This document shows positions 42,222-50,059 of a stretch of DNA of 56,065 nucleotides, piece after piece; the first letter of the stretch is position 1; each line of letters starts with the position of its first letter. Source of the stretch: Trueperaceae bacterium (lineage in GTDB: Bacteria > Deinococcota > Deinococci > Deinococcales > Trueperaceae); assembly GCA_020431825.1 (NCBI GenBank), contig JAGQHN010000022.1, positions 1 to 56,065 on the forward strand, written 5' to 3'. Made by a program: the position numbers and the translations under genes. The notes under the pieces are model-generated. The model was not told the DNA's origin and did not search any database. It was given only the letters and a program-made list of their open reading frames with translations.

Positions 42222-42427
42222 TCGTCGTGCCAGCGCAGGCTGGCACCCATGGCCTAGCGGAAAAAGAGGATGCAGCAAGCACTTATAGCCATTCTTAAAG
42301 TGATGAATAAAGAAATGCTGTAATCAAGGCTTAAATGCTGCAAAGTCTTTATGATCAAAAATGAGAAACACGATAATTGGCGTTGGTTTTTGCTGTAAAG
42401 CCATGGATTCCAGCTTTCGCTGGCATG
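42222..42427. repeat. Small element with hairpin-shaped inverted ends (copy A)
   Basis: The left end TCGTCGTGCCAGCGCAGGCT continues through GGCACCCATGG. The right end CCATGGATTCCAGC continues through TTTCGCTGGCATGA. The two ends are inverted copies of each other, and each also folds on itself (TGCCAGC/GCTGGCA at 42228-42245). The same pair of ends recurs at 54342-54464. The inner DNA has no coding potential. It looks like a MITE or REP-type element. No gene occurs between 42131 and 42564. Confidence 0.7.
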
Positions 42428-42519
42428 AAGTGATTGCAGTGAACCCCTTATATAAGTTTAGAGGAGAAAAACGATAACGCTAAGTACTTGGGTTTATTTT
42501 GGAGGAGTTGGTAAATACA

Positions 42520-42548
42520 AAAAGACGAGTCGTAATGACCCGTCTTTC
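42520..42548 (-). terminator. Rho-independent terminator of the lipoprotein gene
   Basis: Read leftwards, AAGACGGGTC and GACTCGTCTT form an imperfect stem followed by TTTTTG. It lies about 20 bases after the lipoprotein stop codon at 42565. Confidence 0.7.
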
Positions 42549-42564
42549 TCAAATCTAAAGAAAT

Positions 42565-43368
42565 TTAAAACGTCATATCCGCAGCAGGCGCACCAAAGGT
42601 TAGGGTAGCTTTGAGATTGGTGTCTAGTGAAGTATGTACAGTGTACCAACCTACAAAGTTAACACTGGCTTTAGGATCATCATTGCCATCTGGACCGATA
42701 AAGCTTAATAATCTGTGAGTTCCAGAAAAAGAGAATAGTGAATAGGTTGACTCAGGATCGGCTACTTTGTAAGCGCAGCGGTCAACACTACAATTGTCAT
42801 TGTCTTTCTGTAAGGTAATCGTCTTATTGTTAATTGCAGCAGCAATGCTAAAAAGTCCTGCCAATTTAGCCTTCCCCCAGGCAGATAAGTTATCGGGACG
42901 ACCAGCAATAAAGGCATCCCAGCCGGTAACATCTTTCTCAAGGGCACCATCATGGACCCACAGCACTGTGCCACTACCCATCTCAAGCTTAAGTTCTTCT
43001 GGAAACACCGTACTTTCTGTGCCACCACTTAAAACAAGCCTGGTTATACCCAGATTTTGTTTTAAGCTTTCAGGAGTAATAGCTATCGACTCTTTTAAAT
43101 CATCAAAGCCTCGTGAAAAGTAAAAGGGAATATTGGCACCACTAAACTGTGTTTTAAGTGCAGAAGAATCACCAAAATCAAAGTCTGACATGTCAGGCTC
43201 TTCAGTCATAAGCGCAGTTTCAGGCAAAACAATTTCAGAACTACCCCCATCACCAGAACCAAGCAAATCAACTTTCTGATCAGGAATGAGAGAAGAAATC
43301 ATGCTACATGAACTTAGAAAAAATGCAGCAGCGACTAAAAGAAAAAGTAACTTGACAGTCTTTAACAT
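42565..43368 (-). CDS. Putative lipoprotein, unknown function
   Basis: The 267-residue protein has a type-II signal with lipobox LSSC (Cys21), so it is lipidated and membrane-anchored. The following 40 residues are Ser/Gly/Asp/Glu-rich. The remainder is mixed, with two closely spaced cysteines (CSVDRC near 193-198) and an aromatic C-terminal region (FVGWYTVHTSLDTNLKATL). No family is recognised. AGGAG precedes the ATG. It lies inside the only stretch of about 3 kb in this window that has no CTCGAG and is bordered by two kinds of repeat elements, so recent acquisition is possible. Confidence 0.75.
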   Translation of the reverse strand: MLKTVKLLFLLVAAAFFLSSCSMISSLIPDQKVDLLGSGDGGSSEIVLPETALMTEEPDMSDFDFGDSSALKTQFSGANIPFYFSRGFDDLKESIAITPESLKQNLGITRLVLSGGTESTVFPEELKLEMGSGTVLWVHDGALEKDVTGWDAFIAGRPDNLSAWGKAKLAGLFSIAAAINNKTITLQKDNDNCSVDRCAYKVADPESTYSLFSFSGTHRLLSFIGPDGNDDPKASVNFVGWYTVHTSLDTNLKATLTFGAPAADMTF

Positions 43369-43656
43369 ATAGACTCCTGGGAAGTAGCAAGTACTACTCC
43401 AAAATGGGATTGATTGGCAGCTTAGCTACCTATGAAGTGTGTGAAATCGCAGTGCATCCTGAACTTCAAATTTCCTCAATGATTTTTCTGGCACGGTTAG
43501 TTGCCAGTCAAGGGAATCATGAGAAAGGTAAACTCAGTTTAGGCAAAGCGTCTTACAGAAACATTACATAGAGGTGGTGTGTTAAAAACCTAACGAAGCC
43601 TAAAGGCTAAAAAGACCGTTAGCAAAAAATAGTCTTAAGGGGTGGTTTGGTGAGTA

Positions 43657-43734
43657 AAATCCCTCTTAGTCCCCCTTTTTTAAGGGGGAGAGTCGTTGTC
43701 CTCCCCTTTTTTAAAGGGCAGCTAGAGGGGATTT
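43657..43734. repeat. 78-bp imperfect palindromic element
   Basis: AAAATCCCTCTTAG at the left is mirrored by CTAGAGGGGATTT at the right. Inside are two further inverted pairs (CCCCCTTTTTTAAGGGGG and CCCCTTTTTTAAAGGG). This resembles the AAATCCCC/TTTAAGGGGG class of short intergenic repeats seen in many genomes. The rest of 43369-43849 holds no gene I can support. Confidence 0.7.
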
Positions 43735-43849
43735 CAATATGCCCAAGTGCCAAGCCTCATTTTGCGCTCGCGAATAGAGCGAATTTAGCTACCTCACAGT
43801 TTCCAGATGTTGGGCATGAGTCATATCTATAAGTTAGAAAGGCCAAGTA

Positions 43850-44692
43850 TTAATCTTCGGCTTCGTCGGCATAAGGAATGCTTAATATAGGTACAGGGCT
43901 TGAGCGTAAGAGTCTGTCTGCCTGTGAGCCGAGCAGTAAGCCAAGCGTGTTTTTGTGATGTCTTATACCCAGGACAATCGCATCGGCACCAAGTTCTTTG
44001 GCGAGCCTAGGCAAGTCGCTTACTACATCGCCATTGTGTACCAGTTCATGAACAGCTTTACCCTGTGAGTAAAGCTCGAGGGCTTCGGTGACAGCCGTTA
44101 TATAACCCTTTTCTATTTGCAGACTGGCTTCATCTATGACATGAACGGTACTTAACTCTATGCCTTTATCTGCAAACTTTTGCACCCATGACCAGGCATG
44201 TTTGGCAGCTTCGGAAAAGTCGGTAGCAACCAGAAGTTTCTTGATTGAGCGGGTTTGGGCTTCATCTCTTACCGTTAATATAGGCACAGAGCTGCGTCTG
44301 ACTAACCTTCCGGCGACACCGCCTAAAAAGAAATTATCTAAACGGTTGGCGCCGTGAGCACCCATAACGATCAGGTCGTAGTTTTCTGAGAGCTCGAGCA
44401 GTTTGGCAACGGGTTCGCCCCAGAGCAGGTGCGCCTCGCCGCCGTCAGAGGTGAAGTACTCAAGTCTCGAGCGGTAGTGTTCAGTTTCCGCTTCTTTTGC
44501 CTCTTCGGCGCGTTTGGCATGATCAAGATGAAAACTGGTCTGTGCCGATTTTGGTGTGGGGGGTAGACTTTCATAGTGTTGTTGCACAAAAACCGTATCT
44601 AGTTTGGCATCAAAGCGTTGGCTCAGGTCAGTCGCCAGCTGATAAGCTTTTGCAGCCGTCGCAGAAAAATCTGTTGGATGCAGGATTTTCAT
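43850..44692 (-). CDS. Tandem-domain universal stress protein (UspA family)
   Basis: The 280-residue protein contains two Usp domains. The first ends with the nucleotide-binding motif GAHGANRLDNFFLGG-VAGRLVRRS. The second begins KKLLVATDFSEAAKHAW and ends GIRHHKNTLGLLLGS-QADRLLRSS. Both carry the G2xG9xG(S)-type ATP loop, slightly degenerate in the second. Such proteins help survival under stress in the cytoplasm. The ATG at 44692 has GGAGG upstream; the ATG at 44707 lies before that ribosome site and would make it part of the coding region. Confidence 0.92.
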   Translation of the reverse strand: MKILHPTDFSATAAKAYQLATDLSQRFDAKLDTVFVQQHYESLPPTPKSAQTSFHLDHAKRAEEAKEAETEHYRSRLEYFTSDGGEAHLLWGEPVAKLLELSENYDLIVMGAHGANRLDNFFLGGVAGRLVRRSSVPILTVRDEAQTRSIKKLLVATDFSEAAKHAWSWVQKFADKGIELSTVHVIDEASLQIEKGYITAVTEALELYSQGKAVHELVHNGDVVSDLPRLAKELGADAIVLGIRHHKNTLGLLLGSQADRLLRSSPVPILSIPYADEAED

Positions 44693-44764
44693 GAGGGCCT
44701 CCTGCATCTACCCTAGAGCTTTTGAGCCTGTTTCCGAAGTGAGCATTTCTGACCTTTCTGTCAG

Positions 44765-44794
44765 AAAAAAACCGATAGCTAAGAAAGCTATCGG
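44765..44794 (-). terminator. Rho-independent terminator of the SDR gene
   Basis: CCGATAGCT (44772-44780) pairs with AGCTATCGG (44786-44794). Read leftwards the stem is followed by seven T. It is 23 bases past the SDR stop at 44818 and separates it from the stress-protein gene. Confidence 0.9.
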
Positions 44795-44817
44795 CATTAA
44801 TGAAAGACTTTGGGTTT

Positions 44818-45525
44818 TTACGAGGAAAGTCTTGGCGGGTAGACGGCTATTTCTCTAAAACTTCCTCCTTCGCCAGAGAGGGCAGCCGTAACAAATGCTT
44901 GTGCTATCGCTTTGGGTTTAATCAGACTATCGGTATCAACGGATGCATTTTGTCGATTAAATAAGGTGTCAACGAGACCCATGGGGAAAATGATGGAGAC
45001 GTTGACTCTGGTACTGGCAAGTTCGGCGTCTAATGAGCGCAGAAAGGCAGCAACGGCACTTTTGGCTGCGGCAAAGAGACTCGAGCCTGCTTGTCCACCC
45101 CCCGAAATTTCCTGAGAGGCTATGCCTGCAATAAAGGCTTCATCTTTGCCCAGCAGCTCAGGTAAAACGGCCTTGACCGCATAAAACAGGGTTTGAATGT
45201 TGGTATTAAAGGCGGTATGGAAGTCTTCTGCGCTGACATCTACTACTTTGCCATTAACAATGTCTCCAACAAGGTGGACCAAACCGTCTATGCGCCCGGC
45301 TTCTTGTTTAATTTGACGGATGGTTTCCTGGGCCGAATCCAAACTACTAAAGTCGGCTTCTAAGGCCATGGTGCCGTAGGTGCTGGCTCTGCCCTGGATG
45401 CGCACCATCGCCTTATCTACCAGGATGACCCTGGCGCCTTGATTACGAAAGCTTTCTTCAACCGCACCAGCAATATTGCCCCCTGCGCCTGTGATTACAA
45501 TAACTTTGTCTTTTAAGGTTTTCAT
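44818..45525 (-). CDS. Short-chain dehydrogenase/reductase-like protein with altered active site
   Basis: This 235-residue classical SDR has the cofactor motif TGAGGNIAG (12-20), an NAG-like segment HLVGDI and the catalytic-site Ser137. The position of the catalytic Tyr is Phe151 (FAAAK, 151-155), with Lys155 kept. Loss of the tyrosine hydroxyl should cripple normal hydride transfer, so it may be a binding or regulatory protein or use another mechanism. AAGGAG with an embedded CTCGAG precedes the ATG. It is followed by its own terminator. Family is certain; substrate unknown. Confidence 0.88.
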   Translation of the reverse strand: MKTLKDKVIVITGAGGNIAGAVEESFRNQGARVILVDKAMVRIQGRASTYGTMALEADFSSLDSAQETIRQIKQEAGRIDGLVHLVGDIVNGKVVDVSAEDFHTAFNTNIQTLFYAVKAVLPELLGKDEAFIAGIASQEISGGGQAGSSLFAAAKSAVAAFLRSLDAELASTRVNVSIIFPMGLVDTLFNRQNASVDTDSLIKPKAIAQAFVTAALSGEGGSFREIAVYPPRLSS

Positions 45526-45600
45526 AGCTCGAGCTCCTTTTGCTTACGAGATGAATGGCAGTTTTCAACGTTCCTCAAATTACCATGAAGTCTAAAGGTT

Positions 45601-47235
45601 TTAAGCTAAAAGACTAAGCAACAATTGGGCAAACAATATTTTAAGAATGGTGGCCAGCGGGAAGACGGTGGCATAGCCGATATTGGGTAAATCGTTTCCT
45701 GTTTGTTCGTTGGCAAAACCCAGAACCGCAGGTTGGGTTTGCAGCCCTGAGAGCATACCGGTGAGCAGGCTCATAGGAATCTTAAAGAGCAAATGACCGA
45801 CGAACAGCGTAAGCAGAGCAGTTGTAAAGGTAATGATGGCTCCGGCAAGAAAGATCGCCAGACCCCCACTGCCAGACAGGGTACTGACAAAAGCATAGCC
45901 CGAACGGGTACCGACACCTGCGAGAAAAAGGACCAGGCCTAACTGCCGGATAGTCAAGTTTGCGCTGTAAGGCAGTTGCCAGATGATGGGCCCTGTACGC
46001 CCTAGCGTTCCTAATATAAGGGCGGCAATGAGTGGTCCCCCCGCAAAGCCAAGTGTAAAGCGAATCCCTCCAGGTAGCGGGATAGGAATAAGCCCCAGCA
46101 GCAGACCCAGTGAAATGCCTAGACTAAAGGACATGACATCTATTTCAGAAAGGGCTTTATAGGAGTCACCAAAGTAGTCAGTGAGTTCTGGCATGCGTTC
46201 ACGCCTTGCAATAACCCGAACCCGGTCACCAAGCTCGAGCCGCATAGTTCCCTTTGGCAAGAGGTCGCTGTCACCTCGTCTGACCCTGGTAATAAGTGCA
46301 CCAAGATGTTCTGGCAGTTTTAGTTCTGCCAGTGTTTTGTCGGCAACGGTAGCATTAGAAACAAAGATCCGGCGAAAGTCCAGCTCGCTGCGCTCGAGTT
46401 CCAGATGTTCCTTGGTGAGTTCGCCAAGCTGCCCTGCTACCTTGGCAATGGCATCATCACTGCCTATCAGGCTAACCAGATCACCGGGCTCGAGCACCGT
46501 TTCAGGGTGAACCAGACTTAGTTCATTGCCACGTTTTAAGCGTCCAAAAATGATGGGCCAGTTTTCCTGTTTGCGCCACTGGGCGACCGAGTGATCTCTT
46601 ATGTCCTCACGAGTGACTTTAACTGTCAGGTTGGACAAATTTTCGCCGCTTGCGCCCAGGTCGCGAAGGTCTTTTGCTTCTTTTTGATAGTCCGTTTTAA
46701 ATAAGGTTTGAGCTAACTGGATAGCCAGTATTACGCCAATAACGCCAATCGGATAGGTTACGGCGTAAGCCACGACGGGTTCAGCCTGCACAGCTTCGCT
46801 AGCGTTTGAGAGAAGCTCGAGTACGCTGGCCAGGGCTGGCGTATTGGTTAGGCTGCCAGCAAACATACCTGCAGTGAGGGTTGACTTAAGTCCAAAGATA
46901 AAATGAGCTGCCAGGGCCAGTCCAAAGGCAAGGCTTAGTAAGACCAGAACCAGCAGGTTGTCTCTTAAGCCCTGACGTTTAAAGGAGGCAAAAAAACTGG
47001 GGCCGCCACTTAAGCCAATGGTATAGACAAATAAAATGAGACCAAAAAGGTAGATAAAGCTGGGCAGGCTAAGCCGGGGGTCCAGTGCGCCAATAGCTAA
47101 ACCAACAAAAAGTACCGAAGCAACGCCAAAACCAAAACCTTTGACTTTGATTCTGCCCAAAGGGTAGCCGATAGCTGCCACCACAAAGAGCAGCAGCAGG
47201 GGGTTGTCGGCCAGTAAGTTAATCATGGAAATCAT
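45601..47235 (-). CDS. AspT/YbjL-family transporter with TrkA-C domains
   Basis: This 544-residue inner-membrane protein has about five to six N-terminal helices, two cytoplasmic RCK/TrkA-C-like domains (about 185-360, with GDLVSLIGSDDAIAKVAGQLG and LELGDRVRVIARRERMPEL) and five to six more helices. This is the layout of the aspartate:alanine exchanger family. It probably exchanges a dicarboxylate or amino acid. The start could also be the ATG three codons later, which has GGATGA upstream. It stands alone; no terminator is evident downstream. Confidence 0.87.
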   Translation of the reverse strand: MISMINLLADNPLLLLFVVAAIGYPLGRIKVKGFGFGVASVLFVGLAIGALDPRLSLPSFIYLFGLILFVYTIGLSGGPSFFASFKRQGLRDNLLVLVLLSLAFGLALAAHFIFGLKSTLTAGMFAGSLTNTPALASVLELLSNASEAVQAEPVVAYAVTYPIGVIGVILAIQLAQTLFKTDYQKEAKDLRDLGASGENLSNLTVKVTREDIRDHSVAQWRKQENWPIIFGRLKRGNELSLVHPETVLEPGDLVSLIGSDDAIAKVAGQLGELTKEHLELERSELDFRRIFVSNATVADKTLAELKLPEHLGALITRVRRGDSDLLPKGTMRLELGDRVRVIARRERMPELTDYFGDSYKALSEIDVMSFSLGISLGLLLGLIPIPLPGGIRFTLGFAGGPLIAALILGTLGRTGPIIWQLPYSANLTIRQLGLVLFLAGVGTRSGYAFVSTLSGSGGLAIFLAGAIITFTTALLTLFVGHLLFKIPMSLLTGMLSGLQTQPAVLGFANEQTGNDLPNIGYATVFPLATILKILFAQLLLSLLA

Positions 47236-47310
47236 CCATTTCTGATTTTTGAGGGAGCGTGGTCACCTTTAAAAATGATTAGGGTACAACAAAGGTTTCA
47301 CTTACAGAAG

Positions 47311-47334
47311 AAAAGGCGGTAGAAACCGCCTTTT
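47311..47334 (-). terminator. Rho-independent terminator of pckA
   Basis: AAAAGGCGGT (47311-47320) pairs with ACCGCCTTTT (47325-47334) around AGAA. Read leftwards the stem ends in CCTTTTC. It is 24 bases past the pckA stop codon. Confidence 0.8.
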
Positions 47335-47357
47335 CCCAGATTGCATACTGCCGGGCT

Positions 47358-48971
47358 TCAGGCTACAGGCTCGAGCCTAGGTCCAGCTTGTTTAACACTA
47401 TCACTGACCTCAGCTTCAAAGGTCTTAAAGTTTTCAGCAAACATTTTGGCAACTTTAAGCGCCTGAGCGTCATAGGCGGCCTTGTCGTTCCAGGTATTTC
47501 TTGGGTTTAACACTTCTGCAGGTACGCCTGGGCAGCTTTCTGGGATGGCGAGACCAAAGAGGTTGTCATCATTAAAGCTTACTTTGTCCAGGCGATGCTC
47601 GAGTGCCGAATTAATGATGGCTCTGGTGTAAGCGATGGGCATGCGCTGCCCGATGCCATAAGGCCCACCTGTCCAGCCCGTATTTACCAGCCATACATCG
47701 GTGGTGTTTTCTTTGATTTTCTTGACCAGTAGCTCACCATAAACATTTGCTTTTAAAGGCATGAAGGGTGAACCGAAGCAGGCTGAGAAAGTGGCTTTTG
47801 GTTCATTGACGCCGCGCTCGGTACCTGCAAGTTTGGCGGTGTAACCACTTAAGAAGTAGTACATAGCCTGCTCTTCTGTAAGTTTGGCGATGGGCGGTAA
47901 TACCCCAAAGGCGTCGGCCGTTAAGAAGATGATGTTGCTGGGGTGTCCGGCAAAGCCAACGGTACTGGCATTTGAGATATGAGATATGGGGTAGGCAGCC
48001 CGGGTATTTTGGGTTTTAGAGGTGTCATCAAGATTGACGTGCAGGGTTTCGGGGTCAATAACAACATTCTCCAGGATGCTGCCAAAGCGCCGAGTGGTTT
48101 GGAAAATTTCTGGTTCGGCCTGTGCGCTCAGGTGCTCGATTTTTGCGTAACAGCCACCTTCAAAATTAAAAACGCCTTCGTCGCTCCAGCCGTGCTCATC
48201 GTCACCAATCAGGGTGCGGTCATTGGTGGCCGAGAGGGTGGTTTTACCTGTACCTGACAGCCCAAAGAAAACGGCGACTTCATTGTCAGGGCCGACATTA
48301 GCAGAGCAGTGCATGGGCATAACATCTTGTGCCGGGAGCTCATAGTTCATCAGTGAAAAGGCTGATTTTTTCATTTCTCCGGCGTACTCGGTTGCGCCAA
48401 TGAGCACCAGTTTTTCACTGACATTCAAGGCAATAACTGTATCGGTGTGGCTACCGTGTTTGGTGGGGTCGGCTTTAAAACTGGGCAAATCAATAATGGT
48501 ATATACCGGCTCGTGGCTTTCCAGAGCGCGGCGTGTGGGGCGCACAAACATATTGCGTATAAAGAGATTATGCCAGGCAAACTCAGTAATGACCCGTACC
48601 GGAACGCGGAATTTGGGGTGGGTGCCGACAAAGACATCCTGAATAAAGAGGGTCTTGCCTTTGGTATGCTCGAGCATGTCTTTTTTAAGCGCTGTAAAGT
48701 GCACGGGGTTCATAGGCTGATTGACTTTTCCCCAGTCCACTTTGTTTTCACTTTGGGCATCTTTTACCACAAATTTGTCATTAGGGCTGCGACCCGTATA
48801 TTTGCCCGTATCTACGGCCAAAGGGCCAAGGTGCACGAGTTTACCTTCACGGCGTATCAATGCTTCGGAGTAAAGTTCGGGCGTGCTGAGATTCCAGAAA
48901 ACCGTCTCTGCATCACTTATGCCAAAAGCCTCTAGACTTTCTGCTTTAATAAAATGACCTGTATGTTTCAT
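47358..48971 (-). CDS. pckA: Phosphoenolpyruvate carboxykinase (ATP)
   Basis: This 537-residue enzyme of the ATP-dependent class has RSPNDKF in the oxaloacetate site, the P-loop GLSGTGKTTLSA and the metal-site segment IGDDEHGWSDEGVFNFEGGCY. It converts oxaloacetate and ATP to PEP, CO2 and ADP for gluconeogenesis. The ATG at 48971 has AAAGGAT at good spacing; the ATG at 48992 lies before it. Between 48972 and 49277 only the Hsp20 terminator and short hairpins are visible, with no gene. Confidence 0.96.
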   Translation of the reverse strand: MKHTGHFIKAESLEAFGISDAETVFWNLSTPELYSEALIRREGKLVHLGPLAVDTGKYTGRSPNDKFVVKDAQSENKVDWGKVNQPMNPVHFTALKKDMLEHTKGKTLFIQDVFVGTHPKFRVPVRVITEFAWHNLFIRNMFVRPTRRALESHEPVYTIIDLPSFKADPTKHGSHTDTVIALNVSEKLVLIGATEYAGEMKKSAFSLMNYELPAQDVMPMHCSANVGPDNEVAVFFGLSGTGKTTLSATNDRTLIGDDEHGWSDEGVFNFEGGCYAKIEHLSAQAEPEIFQTTRRFGSILENVVIDPETLHVNLDDTSKTQNTRAAYPISHISNASTVGFAGHPSNIIFLTADAFGVLPPIAKLTEEQAMYYFLSGYTAKLAGTERGVNEPKATFSACFGSPFMPLKANVYGELLVKKIKENTTDVWLVNTGWTGGPYGIGQRMPIAYTRAIINSALEHRLDKVSFNDDNLFGLAIPESCPGVPAEVLNPRNTWNDKAAYDAQALKVAKMFAENFKTFEAEVSDSVKQAGPRLEPVA

Positions 48972-49217
48972 GATAGTTATCCTTTCGGTCACGACGTTTG
49001 CGGATTGTGTAGCAACTGCTACCTCTTTATTGTCTCAGCCTTCAGTTATAAGGGCGTCAGTTAATGCCAAGACGATATGTCAGTTTTTTGCCTACAGATT
49101 TTTTACGCAAATCTGCTAGGGAAACCTTTCACAAGCAGATTTAGAGGAGCCACCCGTGGAAGTCTTAGCAGTGCTGTACGGTACAACGTAGAAGCTGCAC
49201 GTCTCCAAAGCAAAAGA

Positions 49218-49244
49218 AAACCCAGGTCACGGATACCTGGGTTT
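49218..49244 (-). terminator. Rho-independent terminator of the Hsp20 gene
   Basis: AAACCCAGGT (49218-49227) pairs with ACCTGGGTTT (49235-49244). Read leftwards the stem is followed by TCTTTTG. It is 33 bases beyond the Hsp20 stop. Confidence 0.85.
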
Positions 49245-49277
49245 AGCTGCTTAGTAAGGAATTTGCCTGAAAGCAAT

Positions 49278-49724
49278 TCAGGCCTTAGCGGTCACTTTTA
49301 TTTCTTTGCGCCCTGTCTCAGCTACTTTAGGCAGGCTTAGATGGATAACGCCATCTTTAAATTCGGCTTTGGCTTTGTCAGCATTGACATGATAGGGCAA
49401 CGTAACAAAGCGCTCGAGCCTGCCATAAGAACGTTCGCGAAGGTGATAGGTGTTTTCTTTGCTTTCTTTTTCTTCGCTGGCTTCAGTCCAGATGCGCAGC
49501 GTATCTTCATTAACTTCGACGTGTAAAGCTTCGGGTTTTACCCCTGGCACAGAAGCGGTAACGAGCAGATTATTGCCCACTTCTATAATGTCCACAGGGA
49601 TGTCCCTGCCTTCAAAGATTTCCGTACCGAAAACGCTTGGGCGAAGAGAAGTATCATCAAAAAAGCGATCAAAAAAGTCCCTCATATTTACCAGTTCATT
49701 TGGACGTCTGCGAATGAGTGCCAT
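49278..49724 (-). CDS. hsp20: Hsp20/alpha-crystallin small heat-shock protein
   Basis: The 148-residue protein has a short arginine-rich N-terminus (MALIRRRP, then MRDFFDRFFDD) and an alpha-crystallin domain (about 40-140: VPVDIIEVGNNLLVTASVPG, YGRLERFVTLP, AEFKDGVIHLSLPK). It is an ATP-independent holdase of the cytoplasm that keeps unfolding proteins soluble. The ATG at 49724 has AAAGGAG upstream, ruling out the longer ATG at 49748. Between 49725 and 50059 there is a CTCGAG at 49899, a small hairpin near 49912-49926 and the sulP terminator; no heat-shock operator was recognised. Confidence 0.94.
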   Translation of the reverse strand: MALIRRRPNELVNMRDFFDRFFDDTSLRPSVFGTEIFEGRDIPVDIIEVGNNLLVTASVPGVKPEALHVEVNEDTLRIWTEASEEKESKENTYHLRERSYGRLERFVTLPYHVNADKAKAEFKDGVIHLSLPKVAETGRKEIKVTAKA

Positions 49725-50012
49725 AGTTTCTCCTTTGAAGGTGTCCAATTTTTTGGCTATGACAAGGGTGAACTCAAGTAGCCTGGGTATTCACCTTTTT
49801 CACTACACAAAATCTGGTGCACCGTCCCTTTTTTAGGGGATCATGGAAAACACTGCCGCTTTTCCTAACGATGTTTTTGCACAAACTCACCATGGTGGCT
49901 CGAGCATAAGAACCTCCCTAGAGGGTTTCTACTCAACGCCCCTAGTCTACAGCAGGCATTGCAAGGACAAATCAGTAATTGTCTGACCCTAACTGTCAGA
50001 GCATTCAGGACA

Positions 50013-50042
50013 AAAAAAGCCTCAGTGCTTTGACTGAGGCTA
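50013..50042 (-). terminator. Rho-independent terminator of the SulP gene
   Basis: AGCCTCAGT (50019-50027) pairs with ACTGAGGCT (50034-50042). Read leftwards it is followed by seven T. It lies 18 bases after the stop codon at 50060. Confidence 0.92.
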
Positions 50043-50059
50043 AGGCTTAGAGGTTTAAT

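Noticed and set aside
44741-44771. Hairpin TTTCTGAC/GTCAGAAA as a terminator
   Set aside because: For leftward transcription the T run is on the wrong side; the adjacent stem at 44772-44794 is the real terminator. It could be a weak operator for the stress-protein gene.
48447-48935. Open frame of 162 codons on the forward strand
   Set aside because: Lies entirely antisense to pckA, whose motifs are complete; codon-shadow of that gene.
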